NCBI GenBank assembly: GCA_016647705.1
Contig: CM028326.1
Coordinates: forward strand, 41,928,546-41,992,545
Length of the DNA: 64,000 bases
From: Eucommia ulmoides
Taxonomy: Eukaryota; Streptophyta; Magnoliopsida; Garryales; Eucommiaceae
Reading direction: 5' to 3'
Both the position numbers and the translations under genes were made by a program. Under the pieces are notes generated by a model, which saw only the letters and a program-made list of their open reading frames with translations, did no database searches and was not told the origin of the DNA. Shown here one piece after another: positions 1 through 11,480 of this stretch. Every line of letters starts with the position of its first letter. Positions within the stretch are counted from its first letter, which is position 1.

Positions 1-290
1 CATGAAGCCGCTCATTTATGTGAGGTCCACATATGCCACCATGAACTTCTTTCATCAATTGGATGGCCTCTTCGACTCTAACACATCTCAACAGGCCCAG
101 GTGAGGGGAGCTTTTGTACAGAGTCTTCCCGCTTAGGAAGAATTGGCCTGCTAATCTCCAGAGGGTCTTTTGATCAACACTCGATGCCCTTTTTGGATAC
201 TTTTTTTCTTTTTCTTTTCAGGAAGTTCTTTATGTCATGGTACCACGGGTCTTTGGTCGGTTTGGATTCGATCCGGTAATAGTGGGCCTG

Positions 291-760
291 TCAGCACTGA
301 ACTCGGATTGCCACCGGAATGATACCATCCTTCTCCCAGGTGATAGAGATCATAAACGCCAAGGTAGCTAAGGCAATGGCAAAGTCGTTCTTAAGCCTCG
401 GTATACTTTCAAATTCAATCATCATAAACTTCTCGCACAAATTCAAGAGGTCATTATTATAAGCTATTAAGGTCGGATTTCTGGTTGCATACTTATCCAT
501 CACTTGATTGATTATCTGCTCAGAATCCCTAAGTACTAGTAATTCTTTGATCTTCATGTCGATGGCCAACTGGAGTCCCAAGATACATGATTCGTACTCA
601 GCTCGGTTATTGGTACTTTGTAACTTCAACTTGGAAGCCACCAGATAATGTTGCTTGCTTAGAGATACAAGAATGACTCTGATTCTGGCCCTCGAGAGTT
701 CATGGCTCCATCGAAATACATTTTCTAGACTGTTTCCTCATCTTCTTCTTCCACCACAAG
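291..760 (-). pseudogene. archaeal-type RNase H domain of Tat-like pol (fragment)
   Basis: The minus-strand reading frame at 641-291 contains NNRAEYESCILGLQLA followed by LRDSEQIINQV, the pattern of the additional RNase H carried by Tat-lineage pol genes, with the active-site Glu in NRAEYE and an Asp in the RDSE motif. Upstream, about 760-645, the frame continues with degraded sequence matching the start of the same fold, but a clean join is not readable. In an intact element the enzyme would degrade the RNA strand of the RNA-DNA hybrid during reverse transcription. It is flanked on the 5' side by reverse transcriptase and would be followed by integrase to the left of the window. Confidence 0.75.
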
Positions 761-1271
761 AATCGAATCGTCAGGAAATAGAGTCTCAAGAGGCTGGTGA
801 TCCATTTGAGCTGAACAACTAGCTAACTGATCCGCTATCGCTTGACCCTTACTGAATTTTGGGTCTTGTAGATGATATCGAACTCCGTTAGCAGCATTTG
901 TCATTTTGTAACTTTTCTTGACAGAATCGACTTCTCGAATATATACTTTAAGGGATCCATCTTAGCTATAAAGTTGGTAGTCAATGGGAGCATATAATGG
1001 CGCAGTCTTTGAGTAGACTATGCCAATGCACAACAGGTTCTCTCCAGCAAGGTATAATTTTCCTCATACTTCGTGAAGTGTTTAATATGGGAGTATATGG
1101 CTTGTTCCTTCTTCCCGGATTCATCAGCTATCCGAGAATGGCTCTCATGGAGAAGTCAAGAATCGACAGATACAACAACAATGGAACTCCCTCCCAAGGC
1201 TACACTGGAATTGGAGGGTTGGTCAAATAGGCTTTAATATTTTCTAAGGCATTCTGACAACCAGCATTCCA

Positions 1272-2484
1272 TCACCTGCCACTTTCTTTTCGAAGCAGCT
1301 TGAAGATTGGCTCACAAGTGGCAATGAGTTGGAAGATAAATCGGGCTATGAAATTCAAACGACTCAGAAAACCTCGGATCTTCTTCATATTTTTCAGTGG
1401 TGGCATCTTACAAATGGCCTTTGTCTTTACAGGATCAATCTTGATTCCATGGTGGTTTACCATGAAACTAAGAAGCTCTCTGGAAGTCACCCAGAAAGTG
1501 CATTTTGTCGGATTGAGCTTGAGTTGATATTTTCAAAGTCTGTCGAATATCATTTTCAAATGGTAGAGATGGTCCTTGTTTTCCTAAGATTTAACGATCA
1601 TGTCATCCACATATATATCCATCTCCTTTTGCATCAAATCATGAAAGAGGGTCGTAATTACTCTTGGGTATGTTGCCTCGGTATTTTTGAGATCAAAAGT
1701 CATCGCTCTATAGCAAAAGACTCCCCATGGTGTTATGAAGGTTATCTTTTCTCGATGTTCCTCATCCATCAAAATTTGAATATAACCGGAGAATCCATCA
1801 ACAAAGGAATAAAGCTTTCTCCTCGCAGTATTGTCGATGATGATATGAATGTTTGATAGCAAAAAATCATCTTTCAGACTTGCTCGGTAGATCACGATAA
1901 TCCACGCAGACTCTGATTTTTCCCGAGGACTTTGGCATTGAAATGACATTAGAGAGCCATTCACTATAGTTACAGACTTTGATAATTCGGGCATTGAACT
2001 GCTTCACGATCTCTTCCTTGACCTCGAGGCTGACAGCGGGGCTCAATTTTCTTAACTTTTGCTTGACACGTACACTCCCAAGATTTAGCGACGGCTTATG
2101 GGTCACGATACTTTTATGCAGCCCTATCATGTCATCGTAGGACCAGACAAAAATATCTTGGTAGGCCACCAAGAGCGTCATCAACTTTTTCTTTTCCCAA
2201 GCAGTGAGGGCTGATCCAATCTTTACTTCTTTCAACTCCTCCGGGATTCCCAAGTTTATCAACTCAGTCTCGTTAGTACTAGGAATCGACTTATTCTCAA
2301 ATTCCGCAAAATCTTTTCGGATCTTACCATTGTCTGACTGGAAAGATTCATCTTCTATTTCCACTCCCATCAGATTATGGTCTGGTTTTGTATTGAAATC
2401 ATACTCATCATACTCTAGCTTAGTTATATCGCATGCATCATACACCGGTAACTTAGGCAACTTGAAAGAGTAAAATACAAACAT
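1272..2484 (-). pseudogene. Ty3/gypsy reverse transcriptase (broken)
   Basis: Three minus-strand pieces make up one reverse transcriptase. 2484-1867 holds the linker and fingers region, ending in GKIRVCVDYRDL. 1994-1584 holds the palm, with DGFSGYIQI and the catalytic YVDDMIVKS. 1490-1272 holds the thumb/connection, with GIKIDPVKTKAI and KIRGFLSRLNFIARF. The first two overlap in different frames near 1880-1990, so there is a frameshift just after the DYRDL motif, and another break lies between 1584 and 1490. The catalytic Asp pair is still present. The order and motifs fit Tat-branch Ty3/gypsy. Confidence 0.85.
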
Positions 2485-3199
2485 TTAAACCATGGATTGG
2501 ATAAAATAGAATATGTGTTCATTAAATTTAAATTCATTACAAAGCAAAAATCTCTTTCCATCTAGAATGCTAGCTGAATGGAAGGGTGAGTACAAAAAAT
2601 CTCTCCAATTTTACCGAAATGCCCGGCGAACTAGGAGGGAACAACAATCCTAATTCTGTATGTTTTCACCCCCTTGGTTCGAATATCGGACCCATGACTT
2701 GGTCATACCTCCTTTCCCAGGATTATGTTCATAACTTCTTCGATCAACACTTTCTCAGGATGCAACTCGAATTCTATAGTCTCCTTCCCCCTGTTGATGT
2801 ATTTTGCTGGATAGGGGAAGGTGACCCAGATATGTGGAATTTCCATTGGCTAGTTGTCCGAGAATCCGTCTCTTTTATTTAGGAAGAACTTATCGCTGTT
2901 TGCTCTTGTCGACTCGTATCCCAACCTGAATCTCCCCATTTTTTCCTTGACTTCTATCAGTTCTGTTATTCCATCTAGGTTCTTGCCTAGTCCTTTTCTA
3001 AGAATGCAGCCAGTGACTTCATTTCTCTAGCAAGGAAGGACATAGTGCTAGAAAATGATGACACTAACTCGTGTCCTCATTTCTTCACGAAAGTAGCATT
3101 TGTGACGTCAAATACGTGATAGGAAACTTTAATCTTGTCTTTATCTTTTTCCTTATCTATTACTGGGACATATCGGCTTATCTTTTGAAGGAAAGGTAC

Positions 3200-3560
3200 A
3201 ATATCATAATTGACCTTGATCATATACAACGTATCGTCAATGATGAACTTGATCTTCTAGTATAGCGACGAAGGCACTGCCCTGACATTATGGATCCACA
3301 GCCTTCCCAACAACAAGTTATACGAAGTAGGTATATCGAGCACTTGGAAATTCATGTTGAATTGGATCAGGCCAATTTCAATCAACGTGTTAATCTCTTC
3401 GACGCTATCTCACCTAGCCCCATTGAATGCTCTGATGACCATTTTTGACGGTCGAATCTATGACATGTCAATCCCTATTTCTTCCAATGTTGACAAAGGA
3501 CATATATTTAACACCGATCAATTATCCATCAGCACCTAAGCTATGAACATTCCATGGCTT
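3200..3560 (-). pseudogene. Tat-like aspartic protease region (broken)
   Basis: Translating the minus strand by eye gives VLIDNWSVLNICPLSTL, then an IRAFNGAR-like stretch and, about 40 residues on, SYNLLLGRLWIHNVRAVPSSL. This is the layout of the Tat-lineage retroviral-type protease: active-site loop, a mid-domain strand, then the LLGRPWIH-like end. The catalytic loop reads D-N-W-S instead of the usual D-T/N-G-S, and in-frame stops interrupt the stretch. It sits between gag and reverse transcriptase, as expected. Confidence 0.65.
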
Positions 3561-4299
3561 TCAACCATGATATTCAGAGACTTGTTGTGACTTGTTCGAT
3601 TTTTATCAATCTCGTCATTGGTGAACGTGATGGTGTCAGATCCCAGGACCTGCTCGACCAGAGTGACAAACTCCTCTAGGACAGGAGTAGTGAGAGCATC
3701 TAGATTTATTTAGGATAAGAGTAGTGAGTAGTTCCATCTTTATTCAGGACTTTCCGCAGTGCCTGTTTGTGTACTTTCGAGGACAGGAGTAGTGAGAGCA
3801 TCGAGATTTGCACCGACGTTTTGCAAAGTTGCTCTACTATTTTGTATTCTGAACCTATTCTAACACTGACGTTTTTAGAACTCCTCTTGGTTCTCTCACA
3901 GGAACCCTGATTAGATCCTACAGTGTGTATACCCTTCCAGATCGAGTGATTCCATTGGTTTCTCCTACTAAAATTGGTAATTCTTCGTCTTTTCTAATTT
4001 TAGCGACGATCTCGTAATTCCATGGGACCTTATTGAGACTTTCCACTGACTTTTGGATCGAGAAAGACAGAACCAAAGATTTCTCCAGCTATTTGGCCAC
4101 ATTTTCTAGATGCAATTCAAACTCTTCGTCGAGAACCTCCTGGTACAAAGAAATACCACCAATATCGATCACAACTACTTCTTTCTCGACCTTTTCTGCA
4201 AAAATTAGATTGACGCCACTTCCTGAAGAGCGTGTTCAGGTAGCCGATTCTGCTGATAGTTCGACATACCGGTCTTAGGCTTTTTAGGAAATGTGATGG

Positions 4300-5221
4300 C
4301 TCTTATTCGTATGAACTCCCGGATCTTGTCTTTCAAGTGATAACACTTCTCGGTCTTATGTCTTCTTTATCCCGAGTGGTACTCACAAAAAGTATTCAAA
4401 TAAGCAGTTTTACTTCTGGGCTTAGGCTCGTAGGTTGGTAAAGGTGTCAGCATCTCTTGCTTCAAGTAACTCCGATACAACTCAGTGATTTAGACCAGAA
4501 GATCTATCAATTCCTTGTCATCGTTCTGAAAGTTCCCCCCCCCCCAGTAGTGCGAGGTGGATATCCTGGGTGGTATTGGGTTCTTGAGTTTAGGGTTTGG
4601 TTAGGAATTTGAGATGAGGGGTTTTGGTTTGGCTGATATGAAGGCGTATGATAAGAAGGTGCTTGGTAGGTGTGAGAAAATTATTGGGGAGTGTGGTTTT
4701 GGTAGGGTGGATGTGTGTTCTAGTAGTAACAGGGATGAATTTGGGAATATGGTTGGTTTCAGGGGGTAATATTGGTTTTGGCGATTTTATGGAAGATAGT
4801 TGCGGTATTGGTTATTTTGGTTCGAGTAGTATTTAGGATAGGAAGCTTGGGGTTGTTCTGGTGAAGGGTTTGCTAAGGGGGAGACGACAACGGCTAACTC
4901 ATTATCTTTCTTCTTTGGCGGGAGTGACCTTTTAGTCGGATCGGGCGAGGCCCTTTCAATATTTCTATTTCTTATTCCATGTTTTATCACATCAGCTTGC
5001 TTGATCGCATCGCCAAAAGAAACCACTGCTACGCTCAAGAGATCTTGATAGAACATCGACATCTGAATTGACTTGAAAATCTCTAACTGAGCCTCCTCTC
5101 TCAGCCTAGGGATAACTTTGGAAGACTCCTCCCTCTAGCGAGCAATGTACTTCCAGAAGCTTTCATCTTTCTTCTTCAGTATCTGGTAGAGGGTATTATG
5201 GTCCGGCGCAACATCTTTATT
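4300..5221 (-). pseudogene. gag C-terminal part of the Tat-like element
   Basis: On the minus strand the reading at about 5220-5070 gives a gag stretch ending in a KKDESFWKYIARW-like motif, and 5062-4787 continues with DAIKQADVIKHGIRN and a basic, proline-rich tail ending in a P-K-Y-Y-S-N-Q-N-N-Q run. These are usual for the 3' half of Tat/Ogre gag. It is the downstream half of the gene cut by the insertion at 5228-6613. The section 4300-4780 is further decayed, with a homopolymer C run at 4537-4546 and no clean frame. Confidence 0.6.
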
Positions 5222-5399
5222 GTACATTGATAGGTGTAAAATACCTATCTATTTCTAAATTAGTAATATTTAATTGCGTTTTTATTAGTTTTTCTATGTA
5301 ATTCAGGTGTAGGGATGTAAACGAGTGACAAACAGGCGAAATGGTAGGAAAACGGTGAAGAAATGATGAAGAGAAATAAGGTTTCAAGATCATAAGGCC

Positions 5400-5580
5400 C
5401 ACCGCCGCGGTGAGAAATCCACCGCCGCGGCAGTGAAAATGCAGAGAGTGCTAAAAATGAGCAAAGTCCCACCGCCTAGGCGGTGAAAATTCAGAGAGTT
5501 GGGAGCTAGTCCCACAGACTAGGCGGTGAAAGATTAGAGAGTTTGGAAAGCTAGCTGGCATACCCACCGCCTAGGTGGTG
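5400..5580. repeat. array of CACCGCC(TA)GGCGGTG palindromes upstream of a TATA box
   Basis: Five related inverted motifs lie within 181 bp. They are CACCGCCGCGGTG at 5400-5412, a partial copy at 5420-5432, a perfect 16-bp palindrome CACCGCCTAGGCGGTG at 5470-5485, a half-degraded copy at 5512-5528, and CACCGCCTAGGTGGTG at 5565-5580. Most are followed by a GAAAAT/GAAAGAT-type stretch and AGAGAG. The same palindrome recurs in the unrelated LTR at 46083-46408. Confidence 0.9.
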
Positions 5581-5630
5581 AATCTGCTGTAGAAAAGAAG
5601 ATATTTTTAGATATTTTAAAGCCTTGCACC

Positions 5631-5638
5631 TATAAATA
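5631..5638 (+). promoter_or_regulatory. TATA box of the LTR-like insertion
   Basis: TATAAATA about 50 bp downstream of the last palindrome and about 400 bp from the left end of the insertion, at the position expected for the U3 promoter of an LTR. Inference from sequence only. Confidence 0.5.
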
Positions 5639-6551
5639 CCCATTATCCAACTTCCATTAAGGAGGTTGGAAGGATGGAACGTCCCTAACCCTTAGGAGGT
5701 GATCCTTGGCCATTTTTGAAGAGCTCAAAGAGGAGTTTCATCATCCATAGAAGAGGAAACACTAGCGGATCGATCTTTGGGAAAGTGGAGACCACTCCAT
5801 TTTAAGATTTGATCTTTCTCTCTTTTCTCTCTTTGTAACTTAATGTTTTATTGTAAATGATGATGAATACCTCTTGGTTTAATGTTTCAATGGCCAAGAT
5901 CATGTTAGATTAGATAAATATTAGCTAGGGATAGATGTAGTTGTGTAACTACTAGTTTGATGAAATATATGTTTCTTTAACGGTTGTTTGCTTTTAATTT
6001 CGATTGTGTTTATCATTTTATGAAAATCTTAGTATGCTTGTTAAGGTATTAGGGTTGGATTTGAGAATACGGGGTTTGACACTCGGAAGAGGTAACTCCG
6101 GATTCGAACTAGGGTAAACATATCGTTACGATCTAACAACTCGGGAGGGCGTTAGTGAGTGTGCAATTGATGACGTTGGGGTAAAACTCACGTTACCTAG
6201 CTTTGTTAAGATGTTGAGGGGGACCTATTCATTGACGCGAAGTCACGTTTTCACTCGTCTTACACTCGGGAGAGGTGGCGAGTGAGTTTACGAACCGAGA
6301 TTGTCGGATACCTAAACTCCGTTATTGTTAACTACACAAAATCAAACATGTATTAAGTGAACGAAATCAATCCCTAGGTAATAAACTTAGTTAGGATTAA
6401 CCCACTAAATGTAGTTTAATTTAGCTTTAATTAGTTTAATTTTAAAATATTTCTTGAAAAGTCTGGATAATAGGAGACTATGCAAATTACGGTATTCAAT
6501 TATTCAACCCGTCCTTGTGGGAACGATATCCGATATTAAAGATCTACTATA

Positions 6552-7000
6552 TTAAACTTGGACCTCGTGCACTTGTGAGTAGTCAATACGCGAGCACGTA
6601 ACAAACGCTCGGCGTACATACACGTACTGCTCACATAAGGCTTCTACCAGATCCTTGAAGGTCTTGATCTGCATTAGGTTCAGGGTCATATACCAACTGA
6701 GATCTGGTCGTTTCAACGATCGCCGAAACATATTCAAGTAAAGGTCTTCGTTTCAAGCATGGATTCCCAATTCTTCCTTGTAAATGTTGACATACCACTC
6801 TAGGGGGCCAGTACCATCATATTTCGTGAATTCCAGAACTACAAAGTTTTTTGGGTATACCACCTGGGGTGGTGTTGACAGCTCCTTATACACCGCTTTT
6901 CTAGATGACTTATTCTTTTCAGTTCTTCCACCGTTCTCTCTAATCCCTTCATTTTCAGAACCTATACTGGATGGGGTCCATATTTTTCCCCGTGTCATGT
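6552..7000 (-). pseudogene. gag N-terminal part of the Tat-like element
   Basis: Minus-strand frames at 6998-6753 (PKNFVVLEFTKYDGTGPLEW and a following NIYKEELGIHA-like piece) and 6737-6620 (MNMFRRSLKRPDLSWYMTL, then a KTFKDLVEALCEQYVY end) match the capsid region of plant Ty3 gag. The two frames are offset near 6740, implying a frameshift. The gag text stops at 6620, at the GTACAT repeat, and resumes beyond 5222, so the 5228-6613 insertion split the gene. Confidence 0.7.
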
Positions 7001-7974
7001 TTCGACGGTTGGGCCCGGTCGATTGGTATTCGGATTGTTGGATGGAGCAACAACTATCTCCGGATGAATGAGAATTTGTGGTATGGAGGGGGATAGGTCT
7101 CCAGGTAAGGCTTGATAGACATGCCCCTGGCTGACATGTGTCGATGCTCCATAGGCGAAGGGATGAGGGCCCATCTAGGGTTCGTAATAGATTGGTACCG
7201 CGAAGTTCGGGCCGGTGTGGTTCAGATTCAGTACTGAGTTCTCCATCATGACACTTGGAGGGTTTTCATTTGGTGATTCAGTCACTAGAGTTCCATTGGA
7301 TGGGGGAACATGCACCTCTTGGGGTCAGCTAAGTTCGTTGATCATTTTCCTTAGCATGCGCGATGGTTCCTTGTATTCGAGACTTTTGGGCCGTACGAGG
7401 AGATCTGGGATTGCATTCAGATGTCATACTGGAATGAGTCTGGCCTGACCGCGAGTAAAGACTGGGCTTCGGATGAGGGTAATCGGATTTGCTTTTTTGG
7501 GACCAATTTTCCTGTATCGTCCTGTTCTTACAACAAATCTATTTATTAATCCACATGAGTCTTAAGTTGCCTTAAAACCCATTATAGTTCAAAGTATTCA
7601 ATTCCGATGATGACCGATCAAAATAGATAACGATTTATGGAAATTCTTTTATTACTTAATCGGTATTGAAAACTTTGAACTCGTTTGGTTTTTAAGATTT
7701 CCTAAGATATCATCAATCCAGCAAGTATAAAACCCCTTTCGATGTCTTGTATTCATAGAATCCTATGGGGATAATATGGATACAAAATGACTGTACTTGT
7801 GTCGGAGGGTTTACAACAATATAAGAGCCCGAGAGAAAGAAAAGAAAAAGAAGAGAAGAAACAAACATCACAACTTATTTACAAAAATAGAAAGAAAAGA
7901 TAAAAATAAAATATAACATTCAGATATGAAATGATTGGACTTATTTGGACATATTAGGTTCGACCCTCTAATAT
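7000..7974 (-). other. 5' leader of the Tat-like element, no clear gene
   Basis: This lies between the gag N-terminal region and the primer-binding site. The minus strand has short open stretches but nothing recognised. Taken as the decayed untranslated leader plus the start of gag. Confidence 0.4.
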
Positions 7975-7992
7975 TCCCCGGTGGAGTCGCCA
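7975..7992 (-). other. primer-binding site of the Tat-like element
   Basis: The minus strand reads TGGCGACTCCACCGGGGA, the tRNA-complementary sequence seen in Tat/Ogre-like Ty3 elements, two bases inside the LTR edge at 7995 (plus strand TGACGCACCCC). It fixes the orientation of the element as minus. A degenerate second copy lies at about 10584-10601. Confidence 0.8.
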
Positions 7993-7994
7993 GC

Positions 7995-10583
7995 TGACGC
8001 ACCCCAATTTTTCTTAAGAAAAATAATATTAAATAAATTATATAGCTTTAAAGAGAGGGGATTTGAAAACACCGACTTTCTTAAAAAATACTTAGGCCAT
8101 TTAAAAGAATAAGGAGTCGCTACCTAATATTGAGTTTAAATGATGTGTTAGGTCACCGGATTTTTAGAAAAATAATGTAAAAGGCCTAAGTAAAAATCGA
8201 CTCAAAAAAAAAAAAAAAAAAAACACGGTCAAACCAAAGATTCACTTAAAGGCTCGGAGGTCGGTTATGCTCGGAGAAGGTGTTAGGCACCCCTCCAAAA
8301 ACGGTACCTCATATTCAATTAAGTCTAATTAGTTTAGTCCGAATGTTTTATTCTATTTTGAAGTCATTTTATTCTTATAAAATCTTTTTGGTATTTTTAC
8401 AAATAAGGTGGGACAAGTTTTTGTATTTTTTAGAATGTTCCCCCGGTATAACCTCTTATTGAATATTAAAGATTCGATAAGGATGGTCCTTAGAGAGTTT
8501 TATATATGTTTCCGAGAGACTTCTTTAATTTAAACAGGTAAACTGAAATAGGTGAATAAGAACAAAAATATGAATGCAAAAACTAATGTCTATATGAATT
8601 TTTATTTTTTATGCAAAAGTAACCTAAAAATTAAAGGGTATAACTTAAATATGTCAATGCAAAATAATACGAATACGAAAATAGAATAGACAACACTACG
8701 TGAATTAACATGATTATGAGTGACAATAATTTAATTATTTAATATAAAAATATAAATGGTGCACGTGTCACAACTAAATATAAAAAAGTGGCATGGAATA
8801 TAAAATAAAAAAAATTACATGTATGAAAAAATATAAGTGGTGAAAGTATCGTAAACATGCCGTCTAAATGATATGAGAAATAAATATGTTAGGTGGATGA
8901 AAAATATCTATTTTAAGTTTGATCGATTAATTTAAAGAAATCTCGATTTGAAATTCTCTCAAATTCTATGGATATGAGAATCGAGGGAAGTTCGCAGAAA
9001 CAATTTTGTTGGAATTAATCTTTCCAAAACTTAATCGGAACCCCACGAAAAAATTTAACAAGGGAAGATATTTCCTAAAATCAATCGTTTTTAAATTCCA
9101 CTCGAGTCGGGAAATGGAAATAAAGCTACATAAAACTTTTCCACGATTTATCGAATTGTTGGATTGACCCTTAGGTTCATAAGGATTAATTCCTATAAAC
9201 AAAGACTTTATTATTTTAGGATTTTTTTTTATTTCTTATTTTTTAGGATTTTGATAACAAGAATAAAAATAAAATAAAGAAAAAAATACAGAAAAATAAG
9301 TAATAAAAACATCATTTACCTAACGCTTAGGGGTTAAGTTTAAACACAAGAAAATCACTCTGGCTTTTTCATCGGATCATCAGACGACTTTTTTTTTTTT
9401 TTTTTTTATTTTTATCTTTATCAATTTTAAAAAAAATAAAAATAAAAATACATAAATAAAATAAATAAAAAACAATGAGTGTCCTCGTATAAACGCTCAA
9501 AGGTTCAGATTGAGAATGAGGAACCTCATCCCGACATTTTTCATCGAGTCATCAGATAATTAAAAGAACTAAAGCTTGCCGAAATTTAATTTGTGAAGAG
9601 AATAAAATAAAATAAAATAAATTAAAAATCAGAAAAGCATACCTCTTCTTGGCCAAGAATCCCGATGCTCGATTTTCTCTCTCTCGCAGACAGCTTTCCA
9701 AAAGGGTTTTCGATGAGAACTACTCTCTAAGGTTTTTTTTTTTCTCTTTCAATCTTGAAATGAATAAATTAGGAAGAGAAAAACCCTGTTTTTAGGGAGG
9801 GATAGAAAACCCTAAAAATTAGGTCTGGTTGCTTAAACTCAATCCAAGTTGAATTGGGAAAGGGTAAAATTGGAAAGAGCTAAAAATTGATTTTTTTTTG
9901 AAATTTTAGGGTTTTTCGCCGCCTCTTCTTGGTCTACCACGTGGTGGGCGGCTATTGCCTCTCTCTTTCTCTCACATGCACACACACACGACAATAAGGG
10001 GGTCACTAATTCTCGCACGCACACACAAGTTTAACTAAAATAAGGGGGGCCCATTGATTATACATACACACACACGGACACACTCACACACATCCTTCTC
10101 TCTCTTGGTGTGACAAAGGGGTGAGTCCCACCTTATTTTGATCTCTCTCTCTCTCTCTATTTCTCTTTCTCTCTCTCACACAGTTTTCTCTTTCAAATTG
10201 ACCCCCCTTTTTTTGTTTCTCAAATTTTAAACTCTTGTCTTCTATTTGATTTTTTCCTCTTTTCTTTATCAATTATTTTTTTTATTTGTATTTTCTGAAA
10301 TAAAATAAAATTAACTATAAAATAAAACATAATTTTTTTTGCTGGGCTGTCAAAATATTGTATCTACTGAAATAAAATAGAAAATAAATGTACTCACATA
10401 CCCATATGCATGCTAAATTAAATATGCACAACAACAAAAAAAATAAATTATTTTTTATTATTATGTTTTTTTATTTTTTTCGATAAAAGAAAATTATTCG
10501 GTTTAAAACTGAAAACATATTTCTTGCATTTAGCTTGAAATTGAAAATAGATTTAAACTCTGATTAGGCTTGACCCTCAAAAG
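7995..10583 (-). mobile_element. Tat-like 5' LTR, copy 1 (truncated)
   Basis: It starts TGACGCACCCC next to the primer-binding site and holds the usual Tat LTR phrases on the plus strand: GGAGTCGCTACCTAATATTG near 8115 and GTTAGGCACCCCTCC near 8281. It also has poly-A/poly-T tracts and a CT/CA-rich block at 9960-10180. The same order of phrases is repeated from 10604, so this copy appears cut off where the second one begins. Short open frames in it (e.g. around 9839-10272) are low-complexity artefacts. Confidence 0.65.
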
Positions 10584-11480
10584 TCCTCAATGGAGTCATT
10601 AGCTGACGCACCCCGGATTTTGGAAAAAAAAGGCAAGAAGAAAGGAAAAATACGATTTGGTTTCCACTCTTTCTAATCCATTTATTTTTTAGGAAAAAAC
10701 AATTTTTAGGGATTTTTGTAGGCATCGGTTTTGAAAACATTTTCTCTGGGCCAAAATTTATTTGAAAAATAGAGTCATCACCTAGCATTGAGTTAAATGG
10801 TGTTCTAGGTTATTGGGATTTTGAAAAATTATTTTTATTTTGAAATGGCCCAAATTTTAACTCGAAAAATAGTTGGTCTTAACCAGAGATATTTATAAAG
10901 TTCAGGGGTTGATTATGCCCATAGAAAGTGTTAGACACCCCGAGACACTTGTCCAAAGACCGTACCTAAGTTTAAATAAATCTTTAAATTCAAAATAAGT
11001 CCAAGTAATTTTCTTCACTTTTGTTGACACACTAATTCCCATTTTTATTATTTTTTTTATGTTTTTTATTTTATTTTATGTAAAATAAATAAAAACACTT
11101 TAAAACAACAACAAATAAAATAGTAATAAATAGTGAACAAATGTCTCCCTTTTTAGACCGCCTATTGATTATGGAAGAATCAACAAGTTTGGCCCCGGGG
11201 GGGGATTTTATTTTTTATTATTTAATTAAGGTTATTTTGACAGATCTACTATGGATTTCAAAGAAAAGAAAAAAGGTAAAGAGAAAAAAGGTAAAATAAA
11301 TTATGTAATTAAGAAAAATATTTTTACTGGGATGGAGAAAACCATGTATTTTAAGTAAAATATATATATATAGTTTTGTTTGGAATGAATTTTAAAGAGT
11401 ATTTCATAAAGTAAAATTTTATATATAAAGAGAAATTTTAACTAGAAAACAAAGTATCTAAAAAGAAAAAAAGAATAATG

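Larger units (their letters stand above)
5228..6613 (+). mobile_element. LTR-like insertion inside gag (probable solo LTR), 6-bp flanking repeats
   Basis: The 1386-bp block separates two halves of the gag reading and is flanked by perfect direct repeats GTACAT at 5222-5227 and 6614-6619. It begins TGATAGGTG and contains a TATA box (5631-5638). It has a long untranslated stretch and ends with text resembling the 3' end of plant Ty3 LTRs (a CCTTGTGGGAACGATATCC-like phrase followed by CACTTGTGAGTA). No coding capacity was seen. The exact 3' end is uncertain: the right border reads CTCGGC, not the expected CA, so the true LTR may end near 6602 with a few extra bases. A palindrome array lies at 5400-5580, just upstream of the TATA box. 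Confidence 0.65.
1..7992 (-). mobile_element. Tat/Ogre-type Ty3/gypsy retrotransposon, internal region (decayed, partial)
   Basis: Read on the minus strand, the domains follow gag (about 7000-4300), protease (about 3560-3200), reverse transcriptase (2484-1272), RNase H and then a second, archaeal-type RNase H (641-291). The extra RNase H and the primer-binding site at 7975-7992 (TGGCGACTCCACCGGGGA on the minus strand) are typical of the plant Tat/Ogre branch of Ty3/gypsy. Integrase and the 3' LTR would lie beyond the left edge of the window. Reading frames are broken by several stops and frameshifts and gag is interrupted by a 1386-bp insertion, so the copy is dead. The family assignment is from recognised motifs, not from a search. 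Confidence 0.88.

Noticed and set aside
1329..1856. 175-residue plus-strand frame
   Set aside because: It is the antisense of the minus-strand reverse transcriptase (YVDD motif on the other strand).
5398..5580. Restriction-site-like or origin iteron array
   Set aside because: Nothing else suggests an origin, and the context (LTR, TATA box) favours a retroelement regulatory region.
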